Source: Trichoderma breve
Lineage: Eukaryota; Ascomycota; Sordariomycetes; Hypocreales; Hypocreaceae
Assembly: GCF_028502605.1 (NCBI RefSeq)
Contig: NC_079232.1
Span: 496,001-560,000, forward strand
DNA: 64,000 bases
Reading direction: 5' to 3'
The notes beneath the pieces were generated by a model. The model had not been told where the DNA came from and did no database searches. It saw only the letters and a list, made by a program, of their open reading frames with translations. Below, one piece after another: positions 11,669 to 23,800 of the stretch (its first letter is position 1; each line of letters starts with the position of its first letter). Both the position numbers and the translations under genes were made by a program.

Positions 11669-14600
11669 TTTGAGGGAAAGTGATGAGTCTAAATCGTACC
11701 GGACGAAAAAAGGCTCGAATGTTGCGGTGGTATGTATAGTCGTCAAGACAAAAGTGAATGCTGTTAAGACAGGACTGTGAATATCACAGATTTTGAATGG
11801 TTTGATGCTGAAAGGCTTCAGGGATGGATAGCAAGCAACCGGGCTGGCGTATGCAAATGAAGGCTTGAGACGGAGCAAAGTAAATCAAGAAAGAAAACAA
11901 GGGCTAGCCTCGTGTAAGAATGAAGGAGAGTGAGTCTTGACGACGACCACTTTGAAGGAAGGACTGTTGTTGACTGGAGATGTCTGGGACAAGAACAAAA
12001 GGCAAGGTTGGGATGAGACCTCCATCTTATACATTGCGTGCCTCCCCGTGGCATGGCGGAGGAATAATCGCCAAGACCATTTGCCCCTAGATCATGACTA
12101 GCATAGAAGAAGCAAGGGCAGGACGATGCGAGCTGCAGGAACAGAGAGGGACAGGAGAGTCATTGGCGAGGCAGGGGATGGAGTCCAGACAGGGACCTTT
12201 GCCGAATGGCTCGCATGTTTCGTTCAAGAAACATGAGCCGTCGGCGACAAGGAGTCTATCCAGTTAAGCACAGCCGCGGAACGAATATCTCGCGGTTTCG
12301 AGGCATGGCGGATCACTAGTGTGGCCTGGTCATCGAAGGGAGTGCCCTTGGGAGCCCACTGATAGGCTGGAGTCGTTGTTTCAGGATCTCGAAGACGCCG
12401 CCTAAAAAGGACGGGCATGAGTGGGCATCAGCCGAAAACCCCAGAAGGCCAAGCAGAGCTAGAATCAGCCTGCGTTGAACCCCTGAGTAACCTTGACCTC
12501 TCGCTATATTGTTTCTTACCATTAGGTTCGCCACCGGCCAATGCTGGGATGTGGCTAGCACATACCGCGGCCAGGAATGCGCGCCGGACAGGGGTCAGAC
12601 ATCTGTGGTCCGTGAGCCTGGGCAGCATTATGCACAATGTGGGCCTCTCGTCAGGGGTCCAAATCTTCGGAGAACAGAGCGATGCCTAATAATAAGTATG
12701 ATGTACCAGCGCCATCGCGAAAGGACGGAGCCGCGCTGAAGCAGAGGCCGCATAAATGTCGCAGATTATCATGAATCCAGCAGCCTGACGTTCATACAAG
12801 CACGGGCGAAGAGACTCGGCTGTCGAGCCGTGCTGGCAAAGTCAAATGCGGAGGGAGGCCGCAACACCCTCTTGGTTGGAATACGTGTACTCCGTACTCG
12901 TACACATGCATCGTGACACCGTCGTACTGCTAAAATAGATGGCCACCAATGAGGCCCAGCCGACCCCTTGGGTGCAGAGCCTCGGAGGCCACACACTACA
13001 GGCTAAGGTTAGTACGAGTAGAGTCGTAGTCAGTTGGGAGGGCCCACAGCTGTCACCCTCTCCCTGGTCTATCATTCACAATTGGCCAGAAGCCTTCCGG
13101 GCCGTGGCAGCAAGTGAAAGCATCTTGCACCACTGATTTCTCTGTCGTCCGGTTCAAACGGCTCAGGCTCTTAGGCGCCGAGGTCTCCCTGCATATGCCA
13201 CTGAGAAGGAAAGAAAAAAGCAGCATCCGGGGTACGCATAGCAAGTATACCATCATACCGTCTTGCGCTGACGCCGGGGTGATGCATCGCATCGCTGAAC
13301 TCTGAGGCTTTTCTTTGGACAAGGCACACTTGTAAGTCGACGATCTGAGTTTGTCTGCCACACAGCTTATTGCTTGGTGGGGGATTCTAACGGACGGCAG
13401 GGGTAAGATTCACCGTGATAGAGCTGACCAAACGGAGGAATGACACATTGTGGGAGCAAGCAGTAACCGCCTGCAAATATTTTCATAATGCACTGGATCC
13501 GGCATCGCCTTTAGCCAGCAGCATCGTGCTTTACAGCCGAGAATAGTGAATAGGGGAATGAAGGCGACATTGTTGCATTTCATGGACATCATGGTTGCTT
13601 TCTTAGCTAGAGACTCGGTGGTCATTTCCAGAGACAGGTATGTGGGGGGACCTTGTCCTTGTGCGCCCAAGAAACATTGTGATCGACCACGGCCCGAGCA
13701 GTAAACAGTTTGTTGGCTCTTTTGCTCGGTCATTGTTTCTTGCTCGTAGTTAGAGATGTGCTATTCCATAGGCAGAAATCACGGCGACGTCATATCAACT
13801 TGTTTCCCCGGGACTTCTCTTCTCCATGCATTGTGAAGTAAAGCCGTACCACTGGGGGCGCTTAACGAATGCAAAGGGGGCACTCGCCACCGCATAGTCG
13901 CTATACGAGTCGCGTCGTATTGCATCGCATTGTATCGTTTATTCCTCTCACATGCCATGCCACAACAGCCACAAAAAGACGCGTGTTATAGCCGGTATGT
14001 CTGAGTCTGTGTGGCGAGAATCGTCCCTACTTGGAGATCTCAATGCAACGCTGTGCTGCTTCCATGGCAAAAGTCTGCTTCTCAGACCCTGGCCCCTCGG
14101 TATGCAGGGGCCGGGGCAAGGGTGTCTAATCCCTCAGTAGGGTTACTTTTGCAGAACTAGCCTCTGCTGCCGTGGGGTTGAATCGACTTCTGGTGAAACA
14201 AAGGCTGGTTTCATGCTCAGCATCTTCTTTTCGGCTTGGGCGAGCATATCCACTCCATTCTCGCGGAACTCGAGGCAGGCATCCTGGCTAGTGGGCAGAG
14301 ATGACATCTCAGGCTTCGAGTTGTGATTTGTGATGGCGGCGGATTGAAACAATCGGCTCTGCGTCGCCGGGCGGCAAAAATGCGGTGATGGATGATCAGC
14401 AGGACTATTCGGAGGCAGCTGAGATGCCCGGAGTTGTTTGTTTGGACGATAGACGCTGAGGCTTGACGATGGTGAAAAAGACACAGACCAGTCAGAGGTG
14501 CAGATGAGGTAGAGGTACGTATTGCCCACAGTCGGGTTGCTGACCGCCTCATCGGGGGGTACGTACTCCATGTCTCATACATGCAGCTCAGCCCAATACG

Positions 14601-16143
14601 CGGCTACAGCTACAGCTTTTCGACTCAACGCCTGCAAAAACAGCCAATTGCTGTTCGTATTGCTGTTTGATTCGCGCATATAGGCTCATGCACCTTCAAT
14701 AGCCGCCCAGTGGTTGTTTCTAGGGACTGGGGTATACCTGGTACCCTATGAAGCTGGTGTAAGATCCGCAGCAGACCTGAGTGCACATGAGAAATGTGAG
14801 TAGTATTTTTTTCATGTGCACTCGTGTATTTCACATGTCTGTTATTTCGATGAAACAAGGCGCTTCCAGAAAATCCTCATCGGCTCATACCGACCTTGGC
14901 TATAGGACCCAGATGCTATGTAATATGGTACGATGGTATGAAGCTATGGCCATCGGGATGATATTGGAGTGGCTCTCGATCCGTCGGCCTAGTTACATCT
15001 ACACTGGTTACATCGGCGAAAATGCCAAGGACCATATAGTATAATAATTTCCTCAACTTGACTTCAGCTCTTACCTATCCACTTGAAAACAAAAGATCTT
15101 TCTAGCACGACGGCCAAGACGGCTTGTAATGAAGGAAAATTAACAGCTGCGTTTCGTTACGTGAGAGGCTCAGATCTACGCCACAGCCGCATAAGTCTTT
15201 GTCTATGCCAGACAAGCCAATCCTTGGCATCACACTGCGGCTTGAAAAATTCGATCCTTTCTTATTTGTTTGTGAGCTCATCGTCATAGGTATCATCACA
15301 GAAAATGCTCCTCTTTTATCCCGTCTTTTAAGGCTATCGGCTGAGTCGTCGGAACACGGCTAGTAGTAGCTTCATCACAATTTGCGGTTCAGCTCACCCA
15401 ACAACTCCATCGCAGCAGGGTTATTGCTCCGACACCACACTATCGACATTTTCTTTCGCAATCTTGTTTAATTAATTTTTAAGCTTCATTATCCCGTCTG
15501 ACAAGGAGTATGACAGGTGAGCTACTTCGGCATCAGGTCCGAAATTCTCCTAAATTTGCGTGGCCGTTTCTACCTTCTCGTTTTGTCGATAGTCATTGTT
15601 TCTCGCAAATTGCCTTGCCGAGAGAGCCATACAGCTCTAGACCATCCTTGTCCCGTCTTATTCCGCGGTAATGAGCATATATATAAATGATTTCACCAAT
15701 TTGCAACCACGAAATCCTTCGAGATATTTACACTTGAGGTGAGCATGTCGTTGAGTGTGGAGACGCTGCGTCGTTGGTCGTCGAGCCGCTGAAGAATAGA
15801 GTTGTTGTTGGCTCTGTCAACTTTCCGACAACCCATGACAAGGATGAAACGTTGGCCCATGCTGGATCTATGTGTTCAAAGAACTTTCACCAAAAATAGA
15901 TTACACGTGTCATAACACGATGCGTGTGTTTGGTGATAACTACACCGTCATTTCAGACACGACACCACATATCGCGGGCGCTTGCGCTGGCTAGAGGACA
16001 GGTCAAGTGTCTATATGATGTATATTGTCTTCTCTAAGGCGCCCATCCCATGTCTCTCTACCTAGTCACTAGAAATGTACCTATAGTATCTCTCACGCGT
16101 GTGCATGCACTGGCGCAGCATGCATGCATGCAAGCATCGACGT
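11669..16143. other. Long stretch (~4.4 kb) without a supportable gene
   Basis: The first kilobase is the presumed promoter of the AA11 gene. Beyond it, open frames are all short (at most 142 codons, at 14143-14571 minus), uneven in composition and without splice-site partners. A GCAT-rich tandem tract sits near 16118-16132. No tRNA, transposon or repeat was recognised. It could hold noncoding RNA or degenerated sequence, but nothing in the bases shows it. Confidence 0.55.
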
Positions 16144-16811
16144 TTAAGCGCTCTCAACCTGGGCTGGCTGGTCACCTGGGACAATCAAGTCAGTGAGTCT
16201 GCAATGTACGCAAGCGGCGATTTTAATCCTTACCATCTGTGAATGCCCAGTCACCTCGTGTCCACATCTGCATTTTCTGTTGGCGGAACTCTTCAAAGTC
16301 CCATTCGCGTTTCTCAAGGTCATTGGCGTTGAGAAAGACGTATACGGATGCCTCCTTCACTTCTCCCTCAACTTCCTTTTCGCCTTCCAACTTCAGTAGC
16401 TTCACCTTGGTGTTGATCCGCTTATACTCGCTTCCCTCAAAAATGTCCAGTTTTTGCATGTTGGCCTCCGTTAACCCAGTCGCGTACATGCCTCGCACGC
16501 AGTGGCCTTCCTCTGCAACAATGGCTGGGTAGTCTGCATATTGAACTCTGTGACGGCAGTAACCATCTAGAATGGCCGGAGTGAATGTATGGAGGTCTTG
16601 GATTGCCTGAGGCGGCTGCTTTTCACCATAACAGACGCTGAAAAAGACCTCTGGGGCCATCTATAACGATGAGTCCATCTCCCTCTCTTGCGGTGTATTA
16701 GCACATGATCTTACCAAAGTTCCTACAATTTGAACGTCACGTTAGTCTAGAGATTTCCCAAATTCAAGAGCAGTATTCACCATAGAAGAATGCCTTGTTT
16801 TCGCCGCTCAT
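16144..16811 (-). CDS. Gamma-glutamylcyclotransferase / AIG2-like protein (~165 aa)
   Basis: Four exons: 16781-16811, an 8-nt microexon 16715-16722, 16234-16660 and 16144-16175. Introns are 58, 54 and 58 nt with GT..AG ends, and all junctions keep frame (166 codons). The spliced N-terminus reads FFYGTLMAPEVFF. The YGTL motif is the substrate-binding signature of the AIG2/GGCT fold, which releases 5-oxoproline from gamma-glutamyl amines or peptides. A conserved-looking acidic region follows (IFEGSEYKR, with the fold's typical Glu). Without the last intron the frame ends at 16223 instead, adding only KD, but the ACTGAC branch and CCCAG acceptor favour splicing. Probably cytosolic; exact substrate unknown. 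It is divergent from TRA1. Confidence 0.82.
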
Positions 16812-17839
16812 CTTGTATCGGGGGTATCAATCTGCGATGCTTGTGGCCGCTTTCGAAGTTGGGCGGTCTAGGTTAGGCTGAGGTCCTGAAAGCGAGGACT
16901 GGAGACAAGGCTTCGAGAAACAAGTAGAACTCTTGGGGGTGAGGGACGATAGTGGCTTGAAGTATGAAGAAATATATACCAGCAGCGTGCTTTGTCTTCG
17001 TTTCCTTTTATAGTGAATTCCCAACTGTGTTATCTCCTCGGCAGAATTACGAAGCTTCCCCGCCGTTTAGACAGTTCTGGCAGTGGGGTTGTGGAATCTT
17101 CTTTGTTGACGATACAGCACAAAGGGAAAAAAGAACCGGAAAAAGAAGGAATAATGAACTTATAGACGACAGGGGAAAAACAATAATTATGAGAGACTAT
17201 ATAGGCGGATTGTTCAATCCAAGATGAAAGACTCAGGATACAGCAGTGAGCAAGTCACTCCGAAGCACGGAGACTTATATATGGTTGGTTATCAGACTTT
17301 CTTACTGGAGTCAGCAAATCTGACGTGGGGCTCCAAGATCGGGATGAGATCCCTATCGATAAGATCCCTATCGATAAGATAAGGTTATACGCACGCCACA
17401 GCGGGAGGGGCGTATGGCTGCCTAGCGCCACGGATTATAGTTTCTGCAGCCCCTAGCTCAATTGGTTTTGGCGACCACGGTGCCCAGTTTTGCTCGTCTC
17501 TGGAAATTTCATAGGCGTCACGTTAAAGCTTCCTTCGTGAAGTGACTTTAAGGCTGCGGGCCGAATCTTGAATTTCATATCCTCCATCACCCCCACTCGA
17601 GTCTTTCATTATACCCGGACGACTTCGGATTCTATCAGCCCGCATCTGCCGAATATTCCTTTTATTTTCTCATTTTCCGCCGATTCACGGCGTCCTGCCG
17701 CACTATCGTGAAACCATCGCGGCGCGTCCTTGTTTCTCGACCTCAGCCTTGCTGCGATTAGTCGTTTTGCGCATCGCCTCGCCACACCTTCCGCGAATGG
17801 AAGGCAGAGCTGCGTCTCGCGGACGCCAATAATGCAGCC
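16812..17839. other. Divergent promoter region between the AIG2-like gene and TRA1
   Basis: A 1-kb spacer between two divergent start codons. It contains the tandem GATA repeat listed separately. The part just upstream of TRA1 is C/T-rich, usual for fungal core promoters. No gene was seen. Confidence 0.65.
17348..17383. repeat. Two tandem 15-bp units with three GATA motifs
   Basis: The unit GATCCCTATCGATAA occurs twice head to tail (17348-17362, 17363-17377), followed directly by GATAAG. This gives three HGATAR-type sites (CGATAA, CGATAA, AGATAA), the consensus of fungal GATA factors such as AreA. The position is about 540 bp upstream of the AIG2-like start and 460 bp upstream of TRA1. Function as a nitrogen-control element is inference. 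Confidence 0.55.
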
Positions 17840-20800
17840 ATGTCGGGAACTACTATTGACGATGTCGTGAAGCGACTTAGCACCGCTGATATAGGTACGA
17901 TTATGGCCACCTCGTCCCGCTTGTCTCTAAGCTATCACCTCTCCACCTTGTCGCATACCTCTACCATCATGTCTGATTTCTAACCTCTTGTTAATCTACA
18001 GATACCCGACTCAAGGTGGAAGCCGCGACCACCTTGCGCGACAGCCTAGACGCTTACACCAATGGCCCTATCTACGAACCTTTTCTGAAACGTTTAATGC
18101 CCATCTTCATAAACATCTTGCGTGGACCATGCATCTTTCAAAGCAATTCACCGGAGCAGGTGAGAGCTTTGTGTGATACGCTGGGGTTGGTTTTTGCTAA
18201 CGGTTGATGGTAGAAACTCCGCAACTGCATCCTCGAGGTACTACACCGACTGCCAACCAACATGGCGCCCACCGAGCCGTTCAAGCCTTACGCCGAAGAG
18301 ATTGTCGATCTGCTCATGCAACTAGTCCGAACCGACAACGAAGACAACGCATCCCTGTGTGTCAAAATCACTTCCGACATTATGCGTCATCAGCACCAGG
18401 TTTTGCAGGGCAAAGTCCAGCCATTCCTAAACTTGATCCAGGAGCTCTTTGATCAGATGGAAAAGGTTGTCATGGAGCAGCTAGACAATGCATCTCTCGC
18501 CCCGAATCCACAACCTGGTGCACCGTCAACACCAGGAAGTACGCAAGCCAACTTTCAGTCTCCTCGGCCGGGCTCTCCCGTGGCCTCGGTAACTGAGCTC
18601 GGTGCGGATCCCCAGCAGCAAAATCGACCACTTCTCAAGGGGATGCAATCTTTCAAAGTTCTTTCAGAATGTCCAATCATCGTCGTGTCGATCTTCCAAG
18701 TCTACAGGAACACAGTTGCCCATAATGTACCCAGATTTGTACCCCTTATTAAGGGCTTCTTATCTCTTCAGGCAAGCGCCCAGAAGCAAGCGCACGACGA
18801 CGCTGCTGCTAGAGGCGATATACACACTGGCGTGAGCTCAGGCATTAAAAACCGGGCTGCCTTTGGCGATTTCATTACAGCTCAGATCAAGACCATGAGC
18901 TTCCTGGCCTATCTCCTCCGCCAATACGCTTCTCAGTTGAAAGACTTTTTACACCTACTACCCGATATCGTCATTCGGTTACTCAAAGATTGCCCCCGGG
19001 AGAAATCTGGAACGCGAAAGGAGCTCTTGATTGCAATCAGACACATTATCAACTACAATTTCCGAAAGATCTTTCTTCCCAAAATCGACGAACTCTTGGA
19101 CGAGCGTACACTGACGGGAGACGGCTTAACCGTGTACGAGACGATGAGACCCCTTGCGTATAGTATGCTGGCGGATCTGATTCACCATGTGCGCGACTCC
19201 TTAACTCCAGAGCAGATTCGCAAGACGGTGGAGGTATATACCCGAAATCTCCAAGACAACTTTCCCGGAACTTCTTTCCAGACCATGAGTGCGAAACTTC
19301 TTCTGAACATGGCCGAATGCATTGCGAAGCTTCCCAACAAAGTAGACGCAAGACATTACTTGATGATGATTCTCAACGCAATTGGAGACAAATTTGCCGC
19401 CATGAATCGACAGTATCCGAATGCCGTCAAGCTCTCAAAGCTGTACCACCAGCAGGCTGAAGCTGGTGCACCTGAATCATATCTTGCTGATAAGGAGCAC
19501 CCGCCGGATTGGGATGAAACCGACATCTTTTCAGCAGTGCCCATCAAAATTTCGAATCCCCGAGATCGAGGAGCCGACCCTGTCGGAGATAATAAATTTC
19601 TCTTCAGAAACCTTATGAATGGACTGAAGAACACATTCTACCAGCTGAGAACGTGTAACACTGGCACGCCGATTGACCCTGCTAATGCGCCACCGCATTG
19701 GCAAGAGGTCGCCTACGGTTTCACCGCAGAAGAGGTAAACGTGATTATCAAGTTGTTCCGAGAGGGCGCCTATGTGTTCAGATACTATGAGATTGAGAAG
19801 CCGGCTACTGAGAATCAGTATGTATCACCGGTCGAATACATGGCAAATTTCTATATGGTCTCCAGTAGTAAGGAAGAAAAAGACCTCTTGGAAACATTCG
19901 CCACCGTCTTTCACTGCATCGACCCAGCAACCTTCCATGAAGTCTTCCAGCAGGAGATCCCGCATCTCTATGACATGATTTTCGAGCACACAGCTCTGCT
20001 CCACATACCTCAGTTTTTCCTTGCCAGCGAGGCAACATCTCCTAGTTTTTGCGGCATGCTCTTGCAGTTTCTCATGGAAAGAATTGACGAGGTTGGCTCT
20101 GCGGACGTTAAGAAATCGTCCATTTTGTTGCGGCTCTTCAAACTCGCCTTTATGGCGGTGACTTTGTTCGCCACACAAAACGAACAAGTTCTGTTGCCTC
20201 ACGTGGTCAGCATTGTCACAAAGTCGATAGAGCTGTCGACCAAAGCAGAGGAGCCTATGAACTACTTCCTTCTGCTACGGTCCCTTTTTAGGAGCATCGG
20301 TGGTGGCAAGTTTGAGCAACTCTATAAGCAGATATTGCCCTTGCTGGAGATGCTGCTGGATGTTCTCAACAATCTGCTCATGGCTGCACGAAAACCGTCC
20401 GAGCGAGACCTCTACGTTGAGCTATGCCTTACCGTCCCGGCGCGGCTCAGTCACCTGCTGCCTCATTTGAGTTTCCTCATGCGCCCATTGGTAGTTGCTC
20501 TTCGGGCCGGCACGGACCTTGTTGGGCAGGGCCTCCGAACGTTGGAGCTCTGTGTCGACAATCTGACGGCAGATTATCTCGATCCCATCATGGCACCTGT
20601 CATTGATGAGCTCATGACTGCCCTGTTTGATCATCTAAAACCACACCCCTACAGCCACTTTCATGCGCATACCACCATGCGCATCTTGGGAAAACTTGGA
20701 GGTAGAAATCGTAAATTCATGACGGGTGCTGTTCCTCTCACATATACCAACTATGCCGACGATGCCTCAAGCTTTGAATTGCGACTCATCGGTTCCAAGA

Positions 20801-23800
20801 AGGACAGAGCCTTTCCAGCTGATCTGGGCATCGATCTTGCAATACAAAAGCTGATGGAGGTTCCTCGGCACAATAAGGCTAATGCCCAGAATCGGCAGTA
20901 TGACGAGTACTACAAGAAACAGGCCATTCATTTTATCAAGACTCAGCTGAAGCTGCGTATCGGGTTCGACCAGCTTCCCGAAGATTTCCCTCGCATTGTT
21001 AGACTCCAGGCACAAGATTTCTTGAATCGCAAGATGGATATCAACTTCGCTCCATTCGAAGTGTCGAGCCGTGAAAAATCTATCCCCAAGAAAGATGAGC
21101 AAGACAAAATCACCAAGAAACTGCTCAAGGCGGTCATGTTTTCGCAGTCAATACCAGATGTTAAGCAGGAATCCGGCGCCTTTCTACTTGACGTGTGCCG
21201 GCATTTCGTTCTCATTGAAGTGGGCAGATCTTTGATCGACCTGAAGCGAAACTATAACCCCTTTGACCCGAAAGCCGGCGAAGGTCCGCTAACTATTGAC
21301 ACCCGTGTCTTGTCGGATGCAATCGTCGAATCCTTGGCATCAGATCACCCAGACGTCCGGGAAGCGGCGCAGCAGGCGATCCGGGAACTTTACAAATGCA
21401 CGGCTCTCATTCTTGGCTCCGAGAGCAATGTCGGCCGTCTCCATCTCTTTAACCACCTAAGCAATACCTTTTGCCACAGTTGCTACGAGGAAGAGTGGTT
21501 CACAAAGACGGGGGGGAGCCTTGGCATCAACTTTTTGCTCACAGAGCTTGACTTGGGCGATGCTTGGGTGACGTCTAAGCAGACTGAATTCATTCGCGCT
21601 CTGATGTACGTCATCAAGGATATGCCGCTGGACCTCCCGGAAAAGACGAGATGCCTTGCACAGACAAGTCTGGAAGTATTGCTCAGGCGTATCACTAAGA
21701 ACATCAAGAAGGAAGATGCCCTGCCAATCCAGCAGCAACCTGGTCAACCGCAGGCCAAGCAGCCCCGCCTCGCCCAAATCTGTATGCAGTTCAACAATGA
21801 GCTTTCTCATATGAACAAGTTTGTCCGCGAGACAGCTAAAAATTCGCTGGAGCTTATCGCGAAAGCTGCTGGCTGTGAGGTGTGGCAGCTCGTCGAGCCC
21901 TACAAAGAAAGATTTCTTCAGCCTATCTACGCTAAACCTCTTCGTGCCCTTCCCTTCCCGATACAGATTGGATACATCAATGCCATGACATATCATATGG
22001 GACTGAAAAATGACTGGGTTACTTTTGACGAGAATCTCAATCGTCTGCTTATGGAGTCGCTCGCATTGGCTGACGCAAACGACGAATCCTTGGCTAACAA
22101 ACCTGCAGAGTTCAGAACGCATGAACATATCGTCAATTTGCGAGTTTCTTGTATCAAGCTTCTCAGCACTGCGATGACGTTTGAGGAATTTGCCAACAAC
22201 CCGACCAAGGGTAAGATTCTTTCAGTCTTTTTCAAATGCCTGTATTCCGAATCAAAGCCAACGATCGCGGCGGCAAACGATGCCTTGAAGTCGGTCTTGG
22301 CCGTTGACAGACGTCTGCCCAAGGACTTGCTCCAGAGCGGCCTGCGCCCTGTGCTGCAGAGTCTATCGGACCCAAAAAGACTTAATACACATGGGCTGGA
22401 TAACTTGTCAAGGCTCTTGAAGCTTCTGACAAGCTACTTCAAGGTCGAGATAGGCGCTCGCTTGCTCGATCAGATAGAGTCAATTGTTGAGCCTAATGCG
22501 TGGCAGCAAATCTCATTCACATTTTTTGAGCAACATCCTCAAATGAAGGTCATCACCGCTATTCTCAACATCTTCCATCTTCTACCAGCTCCAGCAGAAG
22601 CGTTCAAAGACCGCTTAATTGACTGCTTCCTCGGGCTTGAAGAGCGGCTTCGACGAACTCATCAGAGTCCATTCCGGTTGCCAATGTTCCTATACTTGAA
22701 CCGGTATCCCAAAGAAATTTGGGCTTATCTACTTGGTAAGCTGGATGATCTGAAATATGGCCGACTTCTAGCCCAAGTTCTCCTACACCCAGACAGCACG
22801 CCGTTGAGGGAGACTGCCGTGGAAAATTTGGAAGGGTTGATCGCAAAATGCAACGAGATTGTTGGGCAGAACAACGAAAAGAAATACGTTGCCATTGTCA
22901 ACACGATTCACATTCTCCACTCAATCGGCCAATTCCCAGCCTCTAGTGCTTGGATGGATAAGAAGGAACACCTCAACTGGCTGAAAGCCATTGGGAGAGA
23001 CCTCGAAGCAAACATTCGAGGCTATTCGCTTCCAGCCTTTGTGCGACTGCCTGGTTATCAAGCCGCCGAGCAACTGATGAATATTCTCGTCAAGTCTCTG
23101 GAGAGATCACCGAGAGACTTGGATGCTCTATTCAACTTGGTGGAGTCCGTTGCCGCCGAGGAGCTTCGTTCGACTCAGCCTTTATTCTCCTTCATCTACG
23201 AAAAGATCATCTGCAGCGACTCCATGGAGTTTTGGAAATCGACGTTCCTTCGCTGCCTTGAAACTTACTCAGGGAAGACTGCGTCGAATAAAACAAAATA
23301 CTTCTTACTCCACTACATTGTTAATCCGATTGTCGCCACAGATGTCATGCGGCATTGGGGCCAGTCAGAACAGAATAGGGTTCAGAGGCTGATGGATCGA
23401 TCGATCATCGATGCCGTGAGCACTAAGATCTGGAAAGTACACCCCGAGATGACCCCAGATGATTTGGCCCAGCCAGGAATCGACCACATACGGTTTGAGG
23501 TGCTCCAACTGTCGGCAATGCTTGTCAAATATTACCACGCAACACTCCAAGAGGCACGCAAAGACATTATCAAATTTGGGTGGACATTTATACGCCTAGA
23601 CGACATCATCAATAAGCATGCAGCGTACGTCGTGATAGGGTATTTCATTGCTCACTACGAAACGCCTCCGAAGATCGTCAGCCAGGTATACTTGTCGCTA
23701 CTCAAGACTAATTCTAATGAGGGCCGAGCACTGGTGACGCAGGCATTGGAGCTCATTGCTCCGGTTCTGCCCAAACGCTGTGGCACGGGCCCTAATGATA

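Noticed and set aside
14143..14571. 142-codon minus-strand open frame
   Set aside because: Ser/Pro-rich with no domain, overlapped by another open frame on the same strand, no splice partners; likely chance. A 54-residue ATG-started tail (MSSLPTSQDACLEF...) is the only protein-like part and is not enough.
16117..16137. GCATGCATGCATGC tract as a regulatory or structural element
   Set aside because: Short alternating repeat just beyond the AIG2-like gene end; no adjacent evidence for function.
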